A stretch of DNA of 64,000 nucleotides from Paraburkholderia megapolitana (GCF_007556815.1 NZ_CP041745.1:4145001-4209000), one strand, 5' to 3'; counted from the first letter of the stretch, positions 8,778-18,389 are shown. The notes: generated by a model from the letters alone, not told the origin. Made by a program: numbers and translations.

Positions 8778-10607
8778 ATGCAGAAAAACTTGCTCTGGCT
8801 CGCGCTCTTGTGCGCGAGCGCGGTGACACTTTCCGGATGTAACGGCGACGTCTCAAGCTCGGGTAGTACGAGTTCGGCAAGCTCCGGGCAATCGTCGGGA
8901 CAGTCATCCGGACAACCGTCGCCGGCGGCGGTACTCGCAGATCAGCCTTATACGGACCCCAACCAGTACAGCACCGCCGCAAGCGACGCGCTTCCCGCGA
9001 ACGCGGCGTTCGATCAGGCAGCGATCACGCATCACACGATGACCATCAATGGTCAGTCGGTCAGTTACACCGCCACTGCCGGTCACCTTACGGCCGCGGC
9101 GCCGAGCACCGATGCATCGAAACCCGCCGACAAAGAGGTGTCCTTTTTCTACGTTGCCTACACGCGCGACAACCAACCGCTCGGCAAGCGCCCGGTGACG
9201 TTCTTCTGGAACGGTGGTCCTGGCTCATCCACGATCTGGCTGCATCTGGGTTCGTGGGGTCCCAAGACACTGGACATCGATGAAGCCAGTCTGACGCCCG
9301 CCATGCTGCAAACCCAGCCCGCGAATTTTCCGCTGGTCGATAACGACGTGACGATGCTCGGCGACAGCGATCTCGTGTTCGTCGATGCGCCAGGCACTGG
9401 TTACTCGGAAGCGATTGCGCCTCGCAAGAATCAGGACTTCTGGAGCGTCGACCAGGACACGGCGGCGTTCCGCGATTTCATCACGCGCTATATCACCGTG
9501 AACGGCAGACAGACGTCGCCGAAGTATCTGTACGGCGAGTCTTATGGCGGCATTCGCACACCCATCGTGGCGAATCTGCTTGAACAGCAAGGCAGCCTCG
9601 GGCAAGGCGGTCCGGCGCTGACCGGCGTGATCCTGAATTCGCCGATCCTCAGCTATAAAACCAACTGCTACATGGCTTGGAATTCGGCCGGCGGATATGG
9701 CGATTACACGGGCAGCAGCAGCGATCCAAACTGGACCAAAACTGTTTCCAACGTCTCTTGCGAAGGATTTATCCCGAGCTACGCAGCGGTTACGTACTCG
9801 ATGAAGAATCCGGGTGCGAGTGCGCAGTCGGTAGGCGACTACGTCAGTCAGGCGCGTCTTGCCGCATCTCAGCAATGGGCGCCCAATCTGTCCAACTACG
9901 TTAACGAGACGTCCGGTCTCTATCCGCCCTACGCAGCGTCCACTTTTACCCCGGCCGACCAGGCGCTTTTCCAGACGATGGCGACGCTGACAGGATTGAC
10001 TGCTTCTGAGTGGCAAACCGCGTTCAACATGAATGTGCCGGATTTTGCTTCCGCTGCGCTGCAGTTGCCGGCGAATCAGTGGCTCAAGTGGGGATTCTGG
10101 TCGCGGATGGACCGCTATAACGGCCTGGTGACCATTCCCGCCGGAACCGACTATGTTGGATCGGACGGTAAGCCGTTGGGCCCGAACAGCCAGGACGCCG
10201 AGGACTACAACGACCCTGCGTTCGCCAACGAGATCAAGACGTATCTGCCAGATTTCCTCAAGTACAGCAGCGCGTCGACCTATGCGATCGAGCCCGGCGC
10301 GGTCATCAACGACTGGAAATGGACGCACGGTACCGACACGTCGAATCACCCGACTTCGCTACCCGATCTGAGCGAAGCGATGACACTCGATCCTGCTCTC
10401 AAGGTCATCGTGTTCCATGGGTATCACGATCTCGCGTGTCCGTATCATCAAGGCGAACTCGATCTTGCGGGTGCGGGTCTGTCGTCGGCGGTTCCGATCA
10501 AGGCGTTTCCGGGTGGACACATGATCTATCTGACGAAGGCGTCGCGCGCACCGATGAAGCAGGCTATCGACGATTTCTTCAATCAGTCGCCGGCTAATGC
10601 AAGCTGA
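8778..10607 (+). CDS. S10-family serine carboxypeptidase, predicted lipoprotein (copy A)
   Basis: This 609-residue protein begins with a lipoprotein signal peptide: hydrophobic LLWLALLCASAV and lipobox TLSGC with Cys21. A Ser/Gly-rich linker to about residue 55 follows. The catalytic domain has the S10 carboxypeptidase hallmarks: FFWNGGPGSSTIWLHLGSWGP (oxyanion region), nucleophile Ser255 in YGESYGGIRTP, Asp551 in YHDLACPYHQ and His581 in GGHMIYL. It should be exported and lipid-anchored in the envelope, releasing C-terminal residues from peptides, by family inference. The EF-hand gene follows 45 bases downstream. A near paralog with the same partner lies at 23079-24728 on the other strand. 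Confidence 0.92.
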   Translation: MQKNLLWLALLCASAVTLSGCNGDVSSSGSTSSASSGQSSGQSSGQPSPAAVLADQPYTDPNQYSTAASDALPANAAFDQAAITHHTMTINGQSVSYTATAGHLTAAAPSTDASKPADKEVSFFYVAYTRDNQPLGKRPVTFFWNGGPGSSTIWLHLGSWGPKTLDIDEASLTPAMLQTQPANFPLVDNDVTMLGDSDLVFVDAPGTGYSEAIAPRKNQDFWSVDQDTAAFRDFITRYITVNGRQTSPKYLYGESYGGIRTPIVANLLEQQGSLGQGGPALTGVILNSPILSYKTNCYMAWNSAGGYGDYTGSSSDPNWTKTVSNVSCEGFIPSYAAVTYSMKNPGASAQSVGDYVSQARLAASQQWAPNLSNYVNETSGLYPPYAASTFTPADQALFQTMATLTGLTASEWQTAFNMNVPDFASAALQLPANQWLKWGFWSRMDRYNGLVTIPAGTDYVGSDGKPLGPNSQDAEDYNDPAFANEIKTYLPDFLKYSSASTYAIEPGAVINDWKWTHGTDTSNHPTSLPDLSEAMTLDPALKVIVFHGYHDLACPYHQGELDLAGAGLSSAVPIKAFPGGHMIYLTKASRAPMKQAIDDFFNQSPANAS

Positions 10608-10652
10608 ATTCATCGCTAACGACATTTCCGAACTTACTCTTTCGTGACCACT

Positions 10653-11075
10653 ATGCGATCTATCCACCTTCTGACCGCGGTATGTGCCGCAGGCGCAGTG
10701 CTGTCGACCTCGCTTGCCGGTGCCGCAGGAACGACCCGCGCGACCGGCTTCGCGAGCATGAACGACGCGGGCGGCTACTACATCAAGGTCGGCGAGCAGA
10801 TGTCCGCCCCGCCCGCCGATTCCCCAGGCACGACCGTGCCTCAACCGACCGGCAAGACATTGCAGAGTCAGGTCGTGGCCGATCTCCAGCAACGCTTCAA
10901 CGCCGCCGCCGATCCCACCACGCATTTGCTCTCTCTCGCGCAGGCGAAGAGTGCAGGTTGGGGATACGTCGTCACGCATTTCAAGGAAATCGATCAGGAC
11001 AACAAGGGCTCTGTGAGCTTCGACGATTTCCTGCGCTACCTGAAAGCGCGGAACGGTCCGGCGTTTCGTAGCTAG
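10653..11075 (+). CDS. Secreted EF-hand protein (partner of S10 peptidase, copy A)
   Basis: The 140-residue protein has a signal peptide (MRSIHLLTAVCAAGAVLSTSLAGA). Its C-terminal segment contains one recognisable EF-hand loop, DQDNKGSVSFDD, flanked by helices (HFKEI and FLRYLKAR). A conserved middle block reads RFNAAADPTTHLL. ATG 10653 is preferred to the GTG at 10644. It directly follows the S10 peptidase, and the 22639-23061 gene has the same length, domain plan and partner. I infer a Ca2+-binding periplasmic or surface accessory of the peptidase. The gene overlaps the convergent kinase gene by 4 bases. Confidence 0.78.
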   Translation: MRSIHLLTAVCAAGAVLSTSLAGAAGTTRATGFASMNDAGGYYIKVGEQMSAPPADSPGTTVPQPTGKTLQSQVVADLQQRFNAAADPTTHLLSLAQAKSAGWGYVVTHFKEIDQDNKGSVSFDDFLRYLKARNGPAFRS

Positions 11076-12463
11076 CTAAGGCTCTGCGACGGAGGCTCAC
11101 TCGCCGGAAAAGTGAGCTTCACGAGCAACCCCTGGCCGCCGGGCGCATCTTCGAGCGAAATCGTTCCTCGGTGCGCCCGGACGATCTCTCTTGCGATCGC
11201 GAGTCCCAGCCCGCTGCCCTCTTCGTCAGATGCACGAAAAAACGGTTCAAATGCGCGCTCGCGCAACGCTGCGGGAATGCCGGGACCGCCGTCAAGCACC
11301 TGGATGCTGACCGATCCGCCGGTCTGACTCGCATCGATCGCGACCTGCGTGCCCTTGGGCGAATAGCGAATCGCGTTGTCCACGATGTTCGACAGCACTT
11401 CCGAAAGCAACGTCTCGCTCCCCGTCACGAAGAGCGGACTCGCGATAGACACGACCAGTTCGATATCGCGACGCCGTGCGGCAAGCGCAAGTTTCTCGAT
11501 CGCGCGCGCGATGACTTCCCGCACATCGACAACTTCGCCTTCGAACGCCGTATAGTCGGCCGCTTCGGCCTGCGCAAGCATCAGCAACTGGTTGATCAGC
11601 GAAACCATCGCCCGGTTGCTGTGGTGCATGGCCAGCAGCGTTTCTCTCACGTCCTCGAGGTTGTGCTGACGCCGCGCGTATTGCAGCTGGATTCCCAGCA
11701 GCGTGAGCGGCGTGCGGATCTGATGTGCGGCGTCGGCGATGAAGCGCCGCTGGGTCAACGCCTGCCGCTCGATGATGTCGAGACACGCGTTGAATGCGGC
11801 AATCAGCGGATGCAGTTCCGCATGGACATCGGTGGTATCGATGCGAACCCGTCTTTGCGACGGTTGCGCGGCGAGACCTCTCGCTAGTCTTTCGAGCGGT
11901 CGCAGCTCCAGTGTCAGCCCCGCATAGACCAGCACCATCGCGGCCGCAATGCTGCCGAGGATATACGCGAGTTGCGGCTTCCATAGCGAGGCGACCATCG
12001 CATCGCGCGCGATCTGTGTGCGCCCAACCGACACCACGACGTCGACGATCCTGCCGGCGTCGTACATAGGGCGCTTCAACGTAACGGCGCGTATCGGCAT
12101 CTGCGAGACGTGCGCGTCGTACCAATGGGGTGAATCTGTGAGACGTGTCTCCGGAAAATCCGATGTCCCCGCTATCACAGGCCCGTCCGCGATCTCGACG
12201 CGATAAAAAACCTGATCGCCCTGCGGCGTACCCACGATCTGGATCGTGCTCGGCGACACGGACGCGACGAGATCGTCGCCGCTCCAGCGTACATCGGCAG
12301 CCATCACGCGGGCAGCGGCAAGCAGCGCTGCATCCTGCAGCAGATCCGCCGTGCGGCGCGCATTCTCATGCGTGAGCCAGCCCGCGACGACGCTGAATGC
12401 CGTCATCGGCACAAGGAGCCAGAGCAGGAGCCGCGCACGCAGGCTACGCTTGCGGTTCTTCAT
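11072..12463 (-). CDS. Sensor histidine kinase (TctE-like)
   Basis: The 463-residue kinase has two transmembrane segments (about residues 13-33 and 160-182) bracketing a periplasmic domain of about 125 residues, as in TctE. It then has a HAMP-like linker, an H-box with the phospho-acceptor His in DAAHQIRTPLTLLG, an N-box VDNAIRYSPKG, a G1 box DGGPGIP and a G2 box EGSGLGLAI. The start at 12463 (MKNRKRSLRAR) is inside the preceding response-regulator gene, overlapping it by 20 bases, so translation is probably coupled. It is the last gene of a five-gene minus-strand cluster with a symporter and a periplasmic binding protein. Confidence 0.93.
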   Translation of the reverse strand: MKNRKRSLRARLLLWLLVPMTAFSVVAGWLTHENARRTADLLQDAALLAAARVMAADVRWSGDDLVASVSPSTIQIVGTPQGDQVFYRVEIADGPVIAGTSDFPETRLTDSPHWYDAHVSQMPIRAVTLKRPMYDAGRIVDVVVSVGRTQIARDAMVASLWKPQLAYILGSIAAAMVLVYAGLTLELRPLERLARGLAAQPSQRRVRIDTTDVHAELHPLIAAFNACLDIIERQALTQRRFIADAAHQIRTPLTLLGIQLQYARRQHNLEDVRETLLAMHHSNRAMVSLINQLLMLAQAEAADYTAFEGEVVDVREVIARAIEKLALAARRRDIELVVSIASPLFVTGSETLLSEVLSNIVDNAIRYSPKGTQVAIDASQTGGSVSIQVLDGGPGIPAALRERAFEPFFRASDEEGSGLGLAIAREIVRAHRGTISLEDAPGGQGLLVKLTFPASEPPSQSLS

Positions 12464-13121
12464 TTTCCAGCAGATAACCGAGCCCACGTAGCGTAATGAT
12501 GGCCGCTGTGCTCTTCTCGATTTTCTTTCTGAGGCGCGACACGTAGATTTCGATGGCGTCGCCGCTTGGCGGCGAGTCCTTATCGGTCAGGGTTTCGGCG
12601 AGCACCGGCTTCGAGACCGTGCGTCCCGCTTGCAGGATCAGCGCTTCGAGCACCGCATGCTCACGTGGCGTAAGCGACAGCGCGTCGTCGTCGATAAAAA
12701 ACTGGCGGCGGTCCATGTCATAGAGCAGCGTGCCGCAGCGGATGCGGTTCGAACGCGCGGGTGCGTGACGGCGTGCGAGCACCTTGATGCGCGCCACCAG
12801 TTCGCGGTCGTCGAATGGTTTGACGACGTAATCGTCGGCGCCCTCACTCAGACAGATCACCTTCTCGCCGACGTCGCCCGTTGCGGTCAGGACCAGCACG
12901 GGGGTGTCGTTGGCATTCTTGCGCATGCGACGCAGCAACGCCTTGCCCGACATGCCGGGCAGGTTCAGATCAAGTAGCACGACGTCGTAGTGCGCGTCGC
13001 GCAGCGATGCCTCCGCGATTTCACCGTCGAGTGCATGCTCGACGAGGAAACCTTCGTCGGTCAGCGTCTTCGACAGCCAATGCGCGAGTTGCCGGTTGTC
13101 TTCGATCAGCAGAAGTCTCAT
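12444..13121 (-). CDS. OmpR/PhoB-type response regulator (TctD-like)
   Basis: The 225-residue regulator has a receiver domain with acidic pocket IEDN, phospho-acceptor Asp51 in VVLLDLNLPG, the conserved Thr in LTATG and Lys in VVKPFDDREL. The C-terminal winged helix (about residues 125-220) has LTPREHAVLEALILQAGR and a final RGLGYLLE. It pairs with the kinase encoded immediately downstream and lies 12 bases after the symporter gene. By analogy with TctDE, which controls tricarboxylate uptake, it probably controls the cluster's transporter genes. Confidence 0.93.
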   Translation of the reverse strand: MRLLLIEDNRQLAHWLSKTLTDEGFLVEHALDGEIAEASLRDAHYDVVLLDLNLPGMSGKALLRRMRKNANDTPVLVLTATGDVGEKVICLSEGADDYVVKPFDDRELVARIKVLARRHAPARSNRIRCGTLLYDMDRRQFFIDDDALSLTPREHAVLEALILQAGRTVSKPVLAETLTDKDSPPSGDAIEIYVSRLRKKIEKSTAAIITLRGLGYLLENEEPQA

Positions 13122-13133
13122 TGCCCTGGAAAG

Positions 13134-14426
13134 CTATGCCAGCTTGTATCCGTTGCGTGCCTGTTGCGAACGGTAGAGTATCAGCGTCGCCACGGCGCCG
13201 CACAATCCTGCCAAGCCCATCCACGCACCGGGTGCGGCCTTGTCCCCGGTAAAGTGGATCAGCGACGTCGAAACGGCCGGGGTGAAACCGCCAACCAGCG
13301 TCGCGAGGCTGTAAGCCATCGAAAAGCCCGTCGTGCGCACATGGGCCGGCATCAGTTCCGTCAGCGACACGACCATGGCGCCGTTGTACCACGCATAGAG
13401 CAGCGAAAACCAGAGCTCCACCAGCAAGAGCCGCTCGAACGACGGCGCGCTGACCAGCCACTGCATCGCTGGATACGACGTCAGCATCGTGAGGACGGTG
13501 AAGAGCAGCAGGATGGGACGTCGTCCAACGCGATCGGAAACCGCTCCCGAAACCGGCAGCCAGAAGAAGTTCGATACGCCCACGCAGACGGTAACGATCA
13601 GCGAATCGACGGCAGACAGATGCAGTACGGTCTTGCCGAATGTCGGCGTGTAAGTGGTGATCAGATAGAACGACACCGTGGTCATCACGACCAGCCCCAT
13701 GCCCGCGACGATCAGGCCGGCGTTGTCGATCATCGACTTCATGATTTCGCCGAACCCCGGATGACGCTTGCGCGCCGCGAACTCATCGGTCTCGCGCAAC
13801 GTGCGGCGAATGAGCAGGAGAAACGGCACGATCAGGCAGCCGATCAGGAACGGCACACGCCAACCCCACGCGCTCAACTCGCTTGCGGGCAACAGCTGAT
13901 TGAGCAGCACACCGAGCGACGCCGCGAAAATGACCGCAACCTGCTGGCTACCCGATTGCCACGAACAGAAGAAACCGCGCTTGCCGGGTGTCGCGATCTC
14001 CGAGAGATAGACCGACACGCCGCCGAGTTCGACACCGGCCGAGAACCCCTGCAGCAAACGACCGATCAGCACGATCACGGGCGCGATAACGCCGATCGTC
14101 GCATAGCCGGGCACGAACGCAACGCATGCGGTGCCGGCCGCCATCAACGACAGCGACAGGATTAGCCCCTTGCGTCGGCCGTGGCGGTCGATATACGCCC
14201 CAAGCACCAGCGCGCCAATCGGCCGCATGAGGAATCCCGCGCCGAACACGGAGAGCGCAAGCAGCAACGAGATGAACTCGTTGTCAGCGGGAAAGAACGT
14301 GTGAGCGATCGCGGTGGCGTAGTAGGCGTAGACCGTGAAATCGAACATCTCGAGGAAGTTGCCGCTGACCACGCGGAAAACTGCTCGAAAACGCGATTCT
14401 GAAGGATGGGTAGTGGATGGTTCCAT
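13134..14426 (-). CDS. MFS metabolite:H+ symporter (MHS family, citrate/tricarballylate-like)
   Basis: The 430-residue integral membrane protein has about 12 transmembrane segments and the MHS signatures [18 protein letters not shown] near the N-terminus, [20 protein letters not shown] in the first cytoplasmic loop and [19 protein letters not shown]. This family imports organic acids such as citrate, tricarballylate, alpha-ketoglutarate or proline with protons. Co-location with a TctDE-like two-component system supports a di- or tricarboxylate substrate, but that is inference. It is third in the SBP-oxidoreductase-symporter-regulator-kinase cluster. Confidence 0.9.
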   Translation of the reverse strand: MEPSTTHPSESRFRAVFRVVSGNFLEMFDFTVYAYYATAIAHTFFPADNEFISLLLALSVFGAGFLMRPIGALVLGAYIDRHGRRKGLILSLSLMAAGTACVAFVPGYATIGVIAPVIVLIGRLLQGFSAGVELGGVSVYLSEIATPGKRGFFCSWQSGSQQVAVIFAASLGVLLNQLLPASELSAWGWRVPFLIGCLIVPFLLLIRRTLRETDEFAARKRHPGFGEIMKSMIDNAGLIVAGMGLVVMTTVSFYLITTYTPTFGKTVLHLSAVDSLIVTVCVGVSNFFWLPVSGAVSDRVGRRPILLLFTVLTMLTSYPAMQWLVSAPSFERLLLVELWFSLLYAWYNGAMVVSLTELMPAHVRTTGFSMAYSLATLVGGFTPAVSTSLIHFTGDKAAPGAWMGLAGLCGAVATLILYRSQQARNGYKLA

Positions 14427-14515
14427 AGTGCTCTTTTGTGCGTAAGGACGAGTCTGAACAACCGGCGCACGTATGGCGTGCGCCGGGCAACGGTTCTTGG
14501 CAGTAGTGCCGGCGG

Positions 14516-15505
14516 CTAGGCGATATCCATCACAGCCTTGCCCGACTGGCGGCGTTCTTCGAGCGCCGCGTGCGCTGCTTCTACGGTATCCAGCGTATAA
14601 CGGCCGTTGATGCCGATGTGCAGCGCGCCCTGCTGGATGGCGGCGAAGATATCGTCGGCGCGACGCTGTACCGTTTCGACATCGGCCAGATGATCCGCAA
14701 GCCGCGGTCGGGTGAGAAAGAGCGAACCGGCTTCGCCCAGTTCATAAGGATCGAGATCGCTCATTGGACCGGTGACGGAGCCGTAGTTGACGACAAGACC
14801 CCGTGTTCGCGTCGCCCGGAAACTGTCGCGCAGCGTAGTCCGGCCCACCGCATCGAATACGACATCGACGCCTCGACCGTGCGTCAAGTCGCGGACCCTG
14901 TCGGCGAACGCTCCATCCTCGTACATCAGCACGTGATCGGCGCCGAGCGACTTCGCAATTGCCGCTTTGGCGGGGGAACTGGTCGTCGCGAACACTTCCG
15001 CGCCACGCCGCTTTGCAAGTTGCACGAGCAACTGTCCGATGCCGCCGGACGCGGCATGCACGAGGCACGTGCTACCCGCTCCGATGTGCGCGACATCCTC
15101 AAGCAGATAGTGTGCAGTCGAACCCTGGAAAATCGCTGCAGCAGCGATGTCGTAGTCGATCCCGTCCGGCAGTTTCGCGAGCCGTGCGGCGGGCACCAGC
15201 GCGTACTCGGCGTACGCGCCCCACGCGATGCACCACGCAACCCGGTCGCCCTTGCGACATGACGTGACACCCGCGCCCACTTCGATGACTTCGCCCGAGC
15301 CTTCCATACCGAGCGTGCATGGAATCCTCACGGGGTAGGTGCGCGACTCGCGATACTTACCCTGCCGCGTGTGGATGTCCATAAAGTTGATGCCGGCTGC
15401 TACGACACGCACCAGCACTTCACCCGGCGCCGGTTTCGGCACGTCGATCTCGACGCGCTGCAGTACTTCGGGTCCGCCGTACTCGTGGATCTGGATGGCG
15501 CGCAT
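14516..15505 (-). CDS. Quinone oxidoreductase-type medium-chain reductase (zinc-free)
   Basis: The 329-residue protein belongs to the medium-chain dehydrogenase/reductase family, quinone-oxidoreductase branch (QorA-like). It starts [16 protein letters not shown], has the [12 protein letters not shown] block, lacks the structural zinc Cys cluster, and carries an NADPH-binding motif [20 protein letters not shown]. It probably reduces quinones or activated alkenes with NADPH in the cytoplasm. It lies 27 bases after the periplasmic binding protein gene and 89 bases before the symporter gene, in the same direction, suggesting one transcription unit. Confidence 0.88.
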   Translation of the reverse strand: MRAIQIHEYGGPEVLQRVEIDVPKPAPGEVLVRVVAAGINFMDIHTRQGKYRESRTYPVRIPCTLGMEGSGEVIEVGAGVTSCRKGDRVAWCIAWGAYAEYALVPAARLAKLPDGIDYDIAAAAIFQGSTAHYLLEDVAHIGAGSTCLVHAASGGIGQLLVQLAKRRGAEVFATTSSPAKAAIAKSLGADHVLMYEDGAFADRVRDLTHGRGVDVVFDAVGRTTLRDSFRATRTRGLVVNYGSVTGPMSDLDPYELGEAGSLFLTRPRLADHLADVETVQRRADDIFAAIQQGALHIGINGRYTLDTVEAAHAALEERRQSGKAVMDIA

Positions 15506-15532
15506 GACAGCAGTCTCCGGTGTGGGCGAGGT

Positions 15533-16567
15533 TCAGTGCGAACCCGCGGCCTGGTCGTCCGATGCACCCGTAGGCGCAGCAGCGACGAAGCGGTTGGTAT
15601 AGGTACGCGTGAGGTCGATGTGCCGCTCCGACAACTCGGGGTTGGCCCCAGCGAGCACTGCGAGCACCGCCGACGGTGCGTCCGCCGGCATCGCACCCGT
15701 CGACGAGTACGCCGGCTTCGCAATGGCCAGCGCCTTCAGGTAGATCGCGAGGTCATCGCCGCGGATCGTTGCAGGTACAACGGCTGCGATGGCGGCTTCG
15801 TCATGTGTCTGGATGAAACGCAACGCGTCACGCACCGCACGCGCGAGCCGCGCCGTCTCGTCCTGATGCGCGTCGACCCAGTCACGCTGCATGTAGAGAC
15901 AGGCACCGACATACGCCCCACCCAGCTGTATGCGCGTGTCTTTTACGCTGCGCATGTCGACGAGCGGCCTCGCTTCGAGGCGAGTCAGCATGCGCGTCGC
16001 AGTTGGCTCTTCGATCATGCCCGCATCGATCGTGCCGTCGACAATCGCTTTCTCGAACGCGGATTCGTTGGCAAGCGGGACAACCGTGTATGCACCGGAC
16101 GGCACGCCTGCGCGCTCAACGAGGTAGCGCGTGAGGAAGTAAGTCGACGAGCCGAAGCCGGTCACGCCGAGCCGGCGGCCTCTCGCGTCAGCCATCGTCT
16201 TCATGTCGCTGTCGCGTCGCGCAAGTTCGACGAGCCCGGCCGACTGACCCAGCACGACGACCGACTGCACATCGAGACCATGACTTTGCAGCTCGATCGT
16301 GTGATCGTAAAAACCAACCGCGCCCTGGATTGCGCCCGCAACGAGTTCGGTCGACGTATCGATGCCCGCCGGCGCAGACACGATGCGGACCTCGATCCCC
16401 TCCTTGCGAAAGTAGCCGAGCTGGTCAGCAAGAATCACCGGCAGATAGATCAGCTTTGCAGCACCACCGGTCATCAGCACAATGGGTTGCGCGCTCACGA
16501 GGCTCGCCGCCGTTAACGCCACGATGCAGAACAGTGCACGGAACAGGGTTCCTGTGTGGCGCGGCAT
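15533..16567 (-). CDS. ABC-type periplasmic substrate-binding protein (NMT1/TauA-like), orphan
   Basis: The 344-residue protein has a signal peptide ending LTAASLVSA-QPI. Its two-lobed binding domain resembles the nitrate/sulfonate/taurine and NMT1/THI5-like class (KLIYLPVILADQLGYF, then ELVAGAIQGAVGFYDH, and GVTGFGSSTYFLTRYLVE). No ABC permease or ATPase gene is near it. It is instead first in a cluster with an MHS symporter and a TctDE-like two-component system. It could deliver ligand to a distant ABC transporter or act as the periplasmic sensor partner of the kinase; the context favours the second, as inference. Confidence 0.87.
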   Translation of the reverse strand: MPRHTGTLFRALFCIVALTAASLVSAQPIVLMTGGAAKLIYLPVILADQLGYFRKEGIEVRIVSAPAGIDTSTELVAGAIQGAVGFYDHTIELQSHGLDVQSVVVLGQSAGLVELARRDSDMKTMADARGRRLGVTGFGSSTYFLTRYLVERAGVPSGAYTVVPLANESAFEKAIVDGTIDAGMIEEPTATRMLTRLEARPLVDMRSVKDTRIQLGGAYVGACLYMQRDWVDAHQDETARLARAVRDALRFIQTHDEAAIAAVVPATIRGDDLAIYLKALAIAKPAYSSTGAMPADAPSAVLAVLAGANPELSERHIDLTRTYTNRFVAAAPTGASDDQAAGSH

Positions 16568-16722
16568 GGCTGTCTCCTCACAGTTGAAACAGCGCCTGTC
16601 GATGCAGGCGTTGGCATGCGAGGAAGTATAGGGAAAGCTGCCCTTCTGATTGCTTTCTGCGGGCAGACTGTTTTCTCAGTGGTTTCCCGATCCGTTGGAT
16701 GGGAGGCCTACCACTCAGGTGA

Positions 16723-16756
16723 ACGGCTCTGTCACGTTGGAGTTGGACAGAGCCGT
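16723..16756. repeat. Perfect 11-bp stem-loop between OYE and binding-protein genes
   Basis: ACGGCTCTGTC and GACAGAGCCGT form a perfect stem around a 12-base loop. It lies 37 bases past the stop of the minus-strand Old Yellow Enzyme gene. Neither strand has a T-run, so it is at best a non-canonical terminator or an mRNA-end stabilising structure. Confidence 0.5.
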
Positions 16757-16792
16757 CGCGGGGCTTCGAGACCGGGCGTCGCCGATCGAAAA

Positions 16793-17914
16793 TCAGTGAA
16801 GCTCGGCCAGTACCGCGGGACTGAAGTCCTTCAAGCTGCTGGTGTCGCCCGAACGAATCTTCGCCACCCATTCCGGGTCGCTCAGTATCGCGCGGCCGAT
16901 CGCGATCAGATCGAACTCGTCGCGCGCCATCCGTTCCAGCAAATTATCGAGGCTCGCCGGCGGCGAACTTTCACCGCCGAAGGTGCCGATGAAGTCGACG
17001 GAAAGACCGACCGAGCCCACGCTAATCGTTGGGGCGCCGGTCAGCTTCTTCGCCCAGCCGGCGAAGTTGAGCCCGTTCTCTCCATCGATTTGCGGAAACT
17101 CCGCTTCCCAAAAGCGCCTTTGGGAGCAGTGCAGGATATCGGCGCCCGCCTCTACGAGGGGGACGAGCCAGTCCGCCATTTCGTCCGGCGTATGCGCCAG
17201 CCGGGCAGCGAAGTCTTGCTGCTTCCATTGACTTAGACGGAGGATGATCGGGTGATCGGGCCCAACCGCTGCCCTGACGCTCTTGACCACTTCGATTGCG
17301 AAGCGCGAGCGTTCCCGCACCGTGCTTCCGCCGAAATGATCTGAACGCTGATTAGTTCCGTCCCAGAAGAACTGGTCGAGCAGATAACCATGCGCGCCGT
17401 GAATCTCGACCGTGTCGAAGCCGAGGCGCTTCGACTCTGCTGCTGCCCGTCCAAACGCAGCAAGCGTGTCTGCGATGTCCTCGTCGGTCATCGCTTTGCC
17501 GCGCTCCTTTTTAGGCGCAACAAGGCCGGAGGGACTTTCGGCCGGCGCATCTGGCCGCCATTCGGTGAACGGGTTGGAGACTGCGCCGACGTGCCAGATC
17601 TGCGGTGCCATCTTGCCGCCTGCTTCATGCACGGCATCGATCACATTCTTCCAGCCGGCAAGCGCTTGCTCACCGTGGAAGAACGGGATAGCGGGATCGT
17701 TGCGTGACGACGGACGATCGATGACCGTTCCTTCGGAGATGATGAGGCCCACTTCGCCTGATGCGCGCCGCCGGTAGTAATCCGCTACGTTGGCGCCGGG
17801 TACACCCTCCGGCGAGAACGAGCGCGTCATCGGCGCCATTACGATGCGGTTCTTCAGGTTGAGTGTTTTCAGTTGAAACGGTCTGAACAACGTGTCGAGT
17901 TGCGGACTGGTCAT
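16793..17914 (-). CDS. NADH:flavin oxidoreductase, Old Yellow Enzyme family
   Basis: The 373-residue TIM-barrel flavoenzyme has OYE-family motifs: LKNRIVMAPMTRSFSPEG near the N-terminus, GGKMAPQIWHVGAVSNP, the ligand-binding EIHGAHGYLLDQFFWDGTNQ, and C-terminal FDLIAIGRAILSDPEW. It should use NAD(P)H to reduce activated alkenes, quinones or nitro compounds in the cytoplasm. The divergent HxlR-type regulator at 17982, with an inverted repeat between the two genes, suggests induction by an electrophile, as known for other HxlR/OYE or quinone-reductase pairs. Confidence 0.92.
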   Translation of the reverse strand: MTSPQLDTLFRPFQLKTLNLKNRIVMAPMTRSFSPEGVPGANVADYYRRRASGEVGLIISEGTVIDRPSSRNDPAIPFFHGEQALAGWKNVIDAVHEAGGKMAPQIWHVGAVSNPFTEWRPDAPAESPSGLVAPKKERGKAMTDEDIADTLAAFGRAAAESKRLGFDTVEIHGAHGYLLDQFFWDGTNQRSDHFGGSTVRERSRFAIEVVKSVRAAVGPDHPIILRLSQWKQQDFAARLAHTPDEMADWLVPLVEAGADILHCSQRRFWEAEFPQIDGENGLNFAGWAKKLTGAPTISVGSVGLSVDFIGTFGGESSPPASLDNLLERMARDEFDLIAIGRAILSDPEWVAKIRSGDTSSLKDFSPAVLAELH

Positions 17915-17944
17915 TGATGAATCTCACGGATGGAAAACTTGATG

Positions 17945-17959
17945 GTATATGTTTTATAC
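17945..17959. promoter_or_regulatory. Probable HxlR operator
   Basis: The inverted repeat GTATA-TGTTT-TATAC lies between the divergent OYE and HxlR genes, 30 bases from the OYE start and 22 from the HxlR start. The spacing suits a winged-helix dimer. Confidence 0.5.
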
Positions 17960-17981
17960 TTAGTGTCAATGAGTCACAGCA

Positions 17982-18389
17982 ATGCAACCAGGTAGCCTTC
18001 AGGAAACCGTCGTGCACGAATCTCAAACCAAGGTGTTATCCGCGGCAGATTGTCCGAGTCGTCTGCTGCTCGACCAGATCGCCGATAAATGGTCGGTGTT
18101 GATCATTGCGTCGCTTCGCGAGGGGCCGTTGCGGTTCAATGCGATCAAGCGTCGCATTGAAGGGGTCACGCAGAAAGCGCTGACGCAATGTTTGAGGCGG
18201 CTTGAGCGCAATGGAATCGTCGAGAGAAACGTGGTTACTACATCGCCGATCTCGGTCGAATACGAGATCACAGCGCTTGGGCGTTCGCTCGATCGCCCGT
18301 TCAAGGCGCTTTATCAATGGACGCTCGAGTACCTTCCTGAAGTCGAGCGAGCGCGCGCTCGCTATGACGAGCGCGCAGTTGCGGACTAG
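17982..18389 (+). CDS. HxlR-family transcriptional regulator
   Basis: The 135-residue regulator has the HxlR core: CPSRLLLDQIADKWSVLII with a conserved Cys (residue 24) at the start of the domain, then LRFNAIKRRIEGVTQKALTQ, LRRLERNGIVER and YEITALGRSL. In several HxlR regulators this N-terminal Cys senses quinones, aldehydes or diamide-type stress (family knowledge). It is divergent from the Old Yellow Enzyme gene and likely represses it. Confidence 0.9.
   Translation: MQPGSLQETVVHESQTKVLSAADCPSRLLLDQIADKWSVLIIASLREGPLRFNAIKRRIEGVTQKALTQCLRRLERNGIVERNVVTTSPISVEYEITALGRSLDRPFKALYQWTLEYLPEVERARARYDERAVAD

Noticed and set aside
12990..14165. 391-codon open frame opposite the symporter gene
   Set aside because: Antisense shadow with Arg/Gln/His-rich composition; the minus-strand MHS symporter is clearly the real gene.
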